Below are positions 6,344-8,218 of a stretch of DNA of 8,218 nt, in pieces. Every line of letters starts with the position of its first letter. The first letter of the stretch is position 1. The notes beneath the pieces were generated by a model. The model was not told where the DNA came from. It made no database searches and saw nothing but the letters and a program-made list of their open reading frames with translations. Where the stretch lies: contig DUSQ01000006.1 of NCBI GenBank assembly GCA_012842545.1, positions 1-8,218 of the forward strand. Reading direction: 5' to 3'. Source of the DNA: Coprothermobacter sp. (GTDB lineage: Bacteria; Coprothermobacterota; Coprothermobacteria; Coprothermobacterales; Coprothermobacteraceae). The translations under genes were made by a program, and so were the position numbers.

Positions 6344-7254
6344 CCGACCGGGAAAACAGGCTGGACTTGGCTTTAATGGAACTCATAGATGATGAAGGCA
6401 TTTCTCGGACTTGGGTGCAAAGCAATATTAAGGCTGGCTTTGTCAAGTGCAACAATGAAGTGGTAACGAAGCCCTCTTTTAAGGTGAGAAAAGGCGATGT
6501 TTTAGAAATAGCTCTAAAGGAGCGGATAAGTGAACTTAAACCTGCTGACGTGGAGTATTCGGTGATTTATCATGACGAACATTTAGCCGTCATCGACAAA
6601 CCGCCTAACTTGGTGGTGCATCCAGCTCCCAGCGTGAAAGGAGTTACTCTTTGCCATGGATTGCTCAAAGATTTTCCACAAGTGAAGAACGTGGGTAGCG
6701 GTGAGCGTCCAGGCATTGTGCACCGGCTTGATAAAGATACTTCTGGGCTAATGCTTGTAGCTCTTTCTGAAAAGGGCTACGCAGGTCTTACGAAGATGAT
6801 CAGTGAAAAAGCTGTGGTTAGAAAATATCTGGTGGCTGTTTTGGGTTTGGCAAATGCGCCGTTTGACGTGGATGCCCCCATCGGTAGGGACCAGAGAAAT
6901 CCAACACGTATGGCCGTGGTACCCTATGGAAAGAATGCCCACACGCGGTTCAAACCAATGCAGTGCTTAGGAAGGGTGAGCCTGGTGGAGGCTGAGCTTT
7001 TCACTGGTAGGACACATCAGATTAGAGTCCATTTGAGACACGTTGGCCTTTACGTTCTGGGAGACCCGGTTTATGGAAACGCGGAGAGCCGTTTGTTGGC
7101 GCCCAGAGTATTTCTTCACAGTTATTACTTGGAACTGCGGCATCCTGTTACGGGGGAGCTTTTGAGGTTTGTCAGTGCTCTGCCTGAAGATTTGGATGAA
7201 TGTTGGCACATTTTAGGAGGCGGTGACATTGTATACCCTACGGTTTGTGCGTGA
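6307..7254 (+). CDS. rluD: RluD-type ribosomal RNA large subunit pseudouridine synthase
   Basis: Isomerises uridine to pseudouridine in structured RNA; RluD acts on helix 69 of 23S rRNA, but the exact targets of this RluA-family member cannot be read from sequence. Starting at ATG 6307 gives 315 residues. The frame stays open further upstream (from ATG 6214), but that extension lies wholly inside lspA and has no family similarity. An S4 RNA-binding domain covers about 17-75 (RLDLALMEL, GISRTWVQSNIKAGFVKCNN, VRKGDVLEI). The catalytic domain follows, with VIDKPPNLVVHP (95-106), GIVHRLDKDTSGLMLVA (136-152, catalytic D142) and GRTHQIRVHL (234-243). It overlaps lspA by 37 bases and serS by 26. No good Shine-Dalgarno precedes the start, so coupling to lspA translation is likely. 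The choice of the RluD subgroup rests on the S4 domain and lspA neighbourhood. Confidence 0.9.
   Translation: MGDEAIRVITGIADRENRLDLALMELIDDEGISRTWVQSNIKAGFVKCNNEVVTKPSFKVRKGDVLEIALKERISELKPADVEYSVIYHDEHLAVIDKPPNLVVHPAPSVKGVTLCHGLLKDFPQVKNVGSGERPGIVHRLDKDTSGLMLVALSEKGYAGLTKMISEKAVVRKYLVAVLGLANAPFDVDAPIGRDQRNPTRMAVVPYGKNAHTRFKPMQCLGRVSLVEAELFTGRTHQIRVHLRHVGLYVLGDPVYGNAESRLLAPRVFLHSYYLELRHPVTGELLRFVSALPEDLDECWHILGGGDIVYPTVCA
7215..7220 (+). promoter_or_regulatory. Shine-Dalgarno site that decides the serS start
   Basis: AGGAGG inside the end of rluD lies 8 bases before TTG 7229 but only 2 bases before the in-frame GTG 7223. This favours TTG 7229 as the serS start. Confidence 0.65.
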
Positions 7255-8218
7255 CAACGAGGAGTTAATCAGAGAGGCATTAAGAAAAAGACAATATGAT
7301 GAATCCATTGTCGAACAGCTGTTGGCTTTGGATGAACAGCGGAGGAGAGAAGTTACTGCTCTGCAAGAACTGAACACGAGGAGAAACGAGCTAACGGCTG
7401 TGGTTTCTAAGAAAAAGAAAGCAGGAATTGACGCTCCTGAAGAAATACAGATGCTGAAGGAGCTCAAAGAACATGTTTCAGTGAAAGAAGCTGTCGTATC
7501 TGAACTGGAAAAGAAGATCCAGGAAATACTTGTGCAGCTACCCAATATCCCACATGAATCGGTACCAACTGGAAAAGACTCTTCGGAGAATGTGGAAGTG
7601 CGTCGCTGGGGAGAGCCCAGGGTTTTTTCTTTTCAGCCACAGCCTCACTGGGTAATAGGCGAGAATATGAACATCTTGGATTTTCAAAAAGCCGCTAAGA
7701 TATCGGGTTCGCGGTTTGTGGCTTATCAGGGATTGGGTGCGCTGCTGGAACTGTCCCTGATTAATCTCATGGTATGGACTCATGTGAAAGAACATGGTTA
7801 CACGTTTGTTATTCCTCCCTATTTAGTAAAAAGCGAAACAGCTTTTGGAACAGGACATTTGCCAAAGTTCAAAGATGAGATGTATTACTGTCCCGAAGAT
7901 GATCTTTATCTAATACCAACGGCAGAACTTCCCATGGTGGCTTACCACGGCGGTGAAGTCTTGTCCGAGGCAGAGCTACCTAAACGGTACGTTGCTTACT
8001 CTGCCTGTTTCAGGAGGGAGGCAGGAGCTGCGGGAAGAGACACCAGAGGGCTTATAAGAAGACACCAGTTTAACAAGGTAGAACTCATAAAGATTACAAG
8101 ACCTGAGAATTCCTATGATGAACTGGAGTCCATGGTAAACGACGCTGAGTCCATATTGCAGCTCCTGGATCTGCCTTACAGAGTCGTTTTGCTGTGCACT
8201 GGTGATATGGGATTTGCA
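7229..8218 (+). CDS. serS: Seryl-tRNA synthetase, 3' end outside window
   Basis: Class II synthetase that attaches serine to tRNA-Ser (and tRNA-Sec where present). The 330 visible residues run off the window; about 90 more are expected from the usual length of roughly 420. The N-terminus (YTLRFVRDNEELIREALRKR) is the normal SerS opening, followed by the tRNA-binding coiled-coil arm at about 25-100. EVRRWGEPRVFSFQPQPHW (123-141) links to the catalytic core, with motif 1 around 168-200 (ending EHGYTFVIPPYLV), the serine-site TAELP (231-235) and motif 2 FRREAGAAGRDTRGL (261-275) running into IRRHQFNKVE. Motif 3 lies beyond the end. The start is TTG 7229, set by an AGGAGG 8 bases upstream, overlapping rluD by 26 bases; GTG 7247 would trim six residues. 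It is the fourth gene of the ileS cluster. Confidence 0.96.
   Translation, partial: MYTLRFVRDNEELIREALRKRQYDESIVEQLLALDEQRRREVTALQELNTRRNELTAVVSKKKKAGIDAPEEIQMLKELKEHVSVKEAVVSELEKKIQEILVQLPNIPHESVPTGKDSSENVEVRRWGEPRVFSFQPQPHWVIGENMNILDFQKAAKISGSRFVAYQGLGALLELSLINLMVWTHVKEHGYTFVIPPYLVKSETAFGTGHLPKFKDEMYYCPEDDLYLIPTAELPMVAYHGGEVLSEAELPKRYVAYSACFRREAGAAGRDTRGLIRRHQFNKVELIKITRPENSYDELESMVNDAESILQLLDLPYRVVLLCTGDMGFA

Noticed and set aside
7538..7795. Antisense 85-residue reading frame at the serS region
   Set aside because: The + strand here encodes a continuous, well-conserved SerS, so the antisense frame is a shadow.

Overview
The window is a densely packed bacterial chromosome segment with every gene on the + strand. 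I see no mobile elements, no CRISPR, and no tRNA or rRNA genes. Base composition looks intermediate (mid-40s % GC by eye). Strong purine-rich Shine-Dalgarno sites, GTG/TTG codons at or near starts, and the order DUF881 - small basic protein - ftsZ (compare Bacillus ylxX-sbp-ftsA-ftsZ) and ileS - lspA - rluD point to a Gram-positive-type (Firmicutes-like) lineage. A deep-branching anaerobic thermophile such as Coprothermobacter or a related clostridial or Thermotoga-like group fits, but this is an inference from gene style, not a demonstrated identity.

Region 1 (1-3133) is a cell-division cluster with overlapping or touching genes. It holds the end of a DUF881 protein, a DUF1290 small basic membrane protein (Sbp), FtsZ, and an uncharacterised radical SAM protein joined to ftsZ by an ATGA overlap. 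ftsA, which lies between sbp and ftsZ in Bacillus, is absent here. FtsZ itself has a non-standard C-terminal peptide and a one-residue loop insertion.

Region 2 (3134-3269) is the only intergenic gap. It holds an AT-rich imperfect hairpin, a weak promoter candidate, and two Shine-Dalgarno-like sites followed by in-frame GTG codons of a tiny possible leader ORF. Two mutually exclusive RNA hairpins are also possible around the ileS ribosome binding site. It looks like a regulated 5' leader.

Region 3 (3270-8218) is a second tight cluster: ileS (isoleucyl-tRNA synthetase), lspA (lipoprotein signal peptidase), an RluD-type rRNA pseudouridine synthase, and serS (seryl-tRNA synthetase, cut off by the window end). 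Successive genes overlap by about 34, 37 and 26 bases, so they are probably co-transcribed and translationally coupled. The theme is translation plus lipoprotein maturation.

Most of the window is recognisable core machinery. The parts that deserve a second look are the radical SAM gene in the division cluster, the FtsZ deviations without an adjacent ftsA, and the ileS leader. I found no convincing wholly new system.
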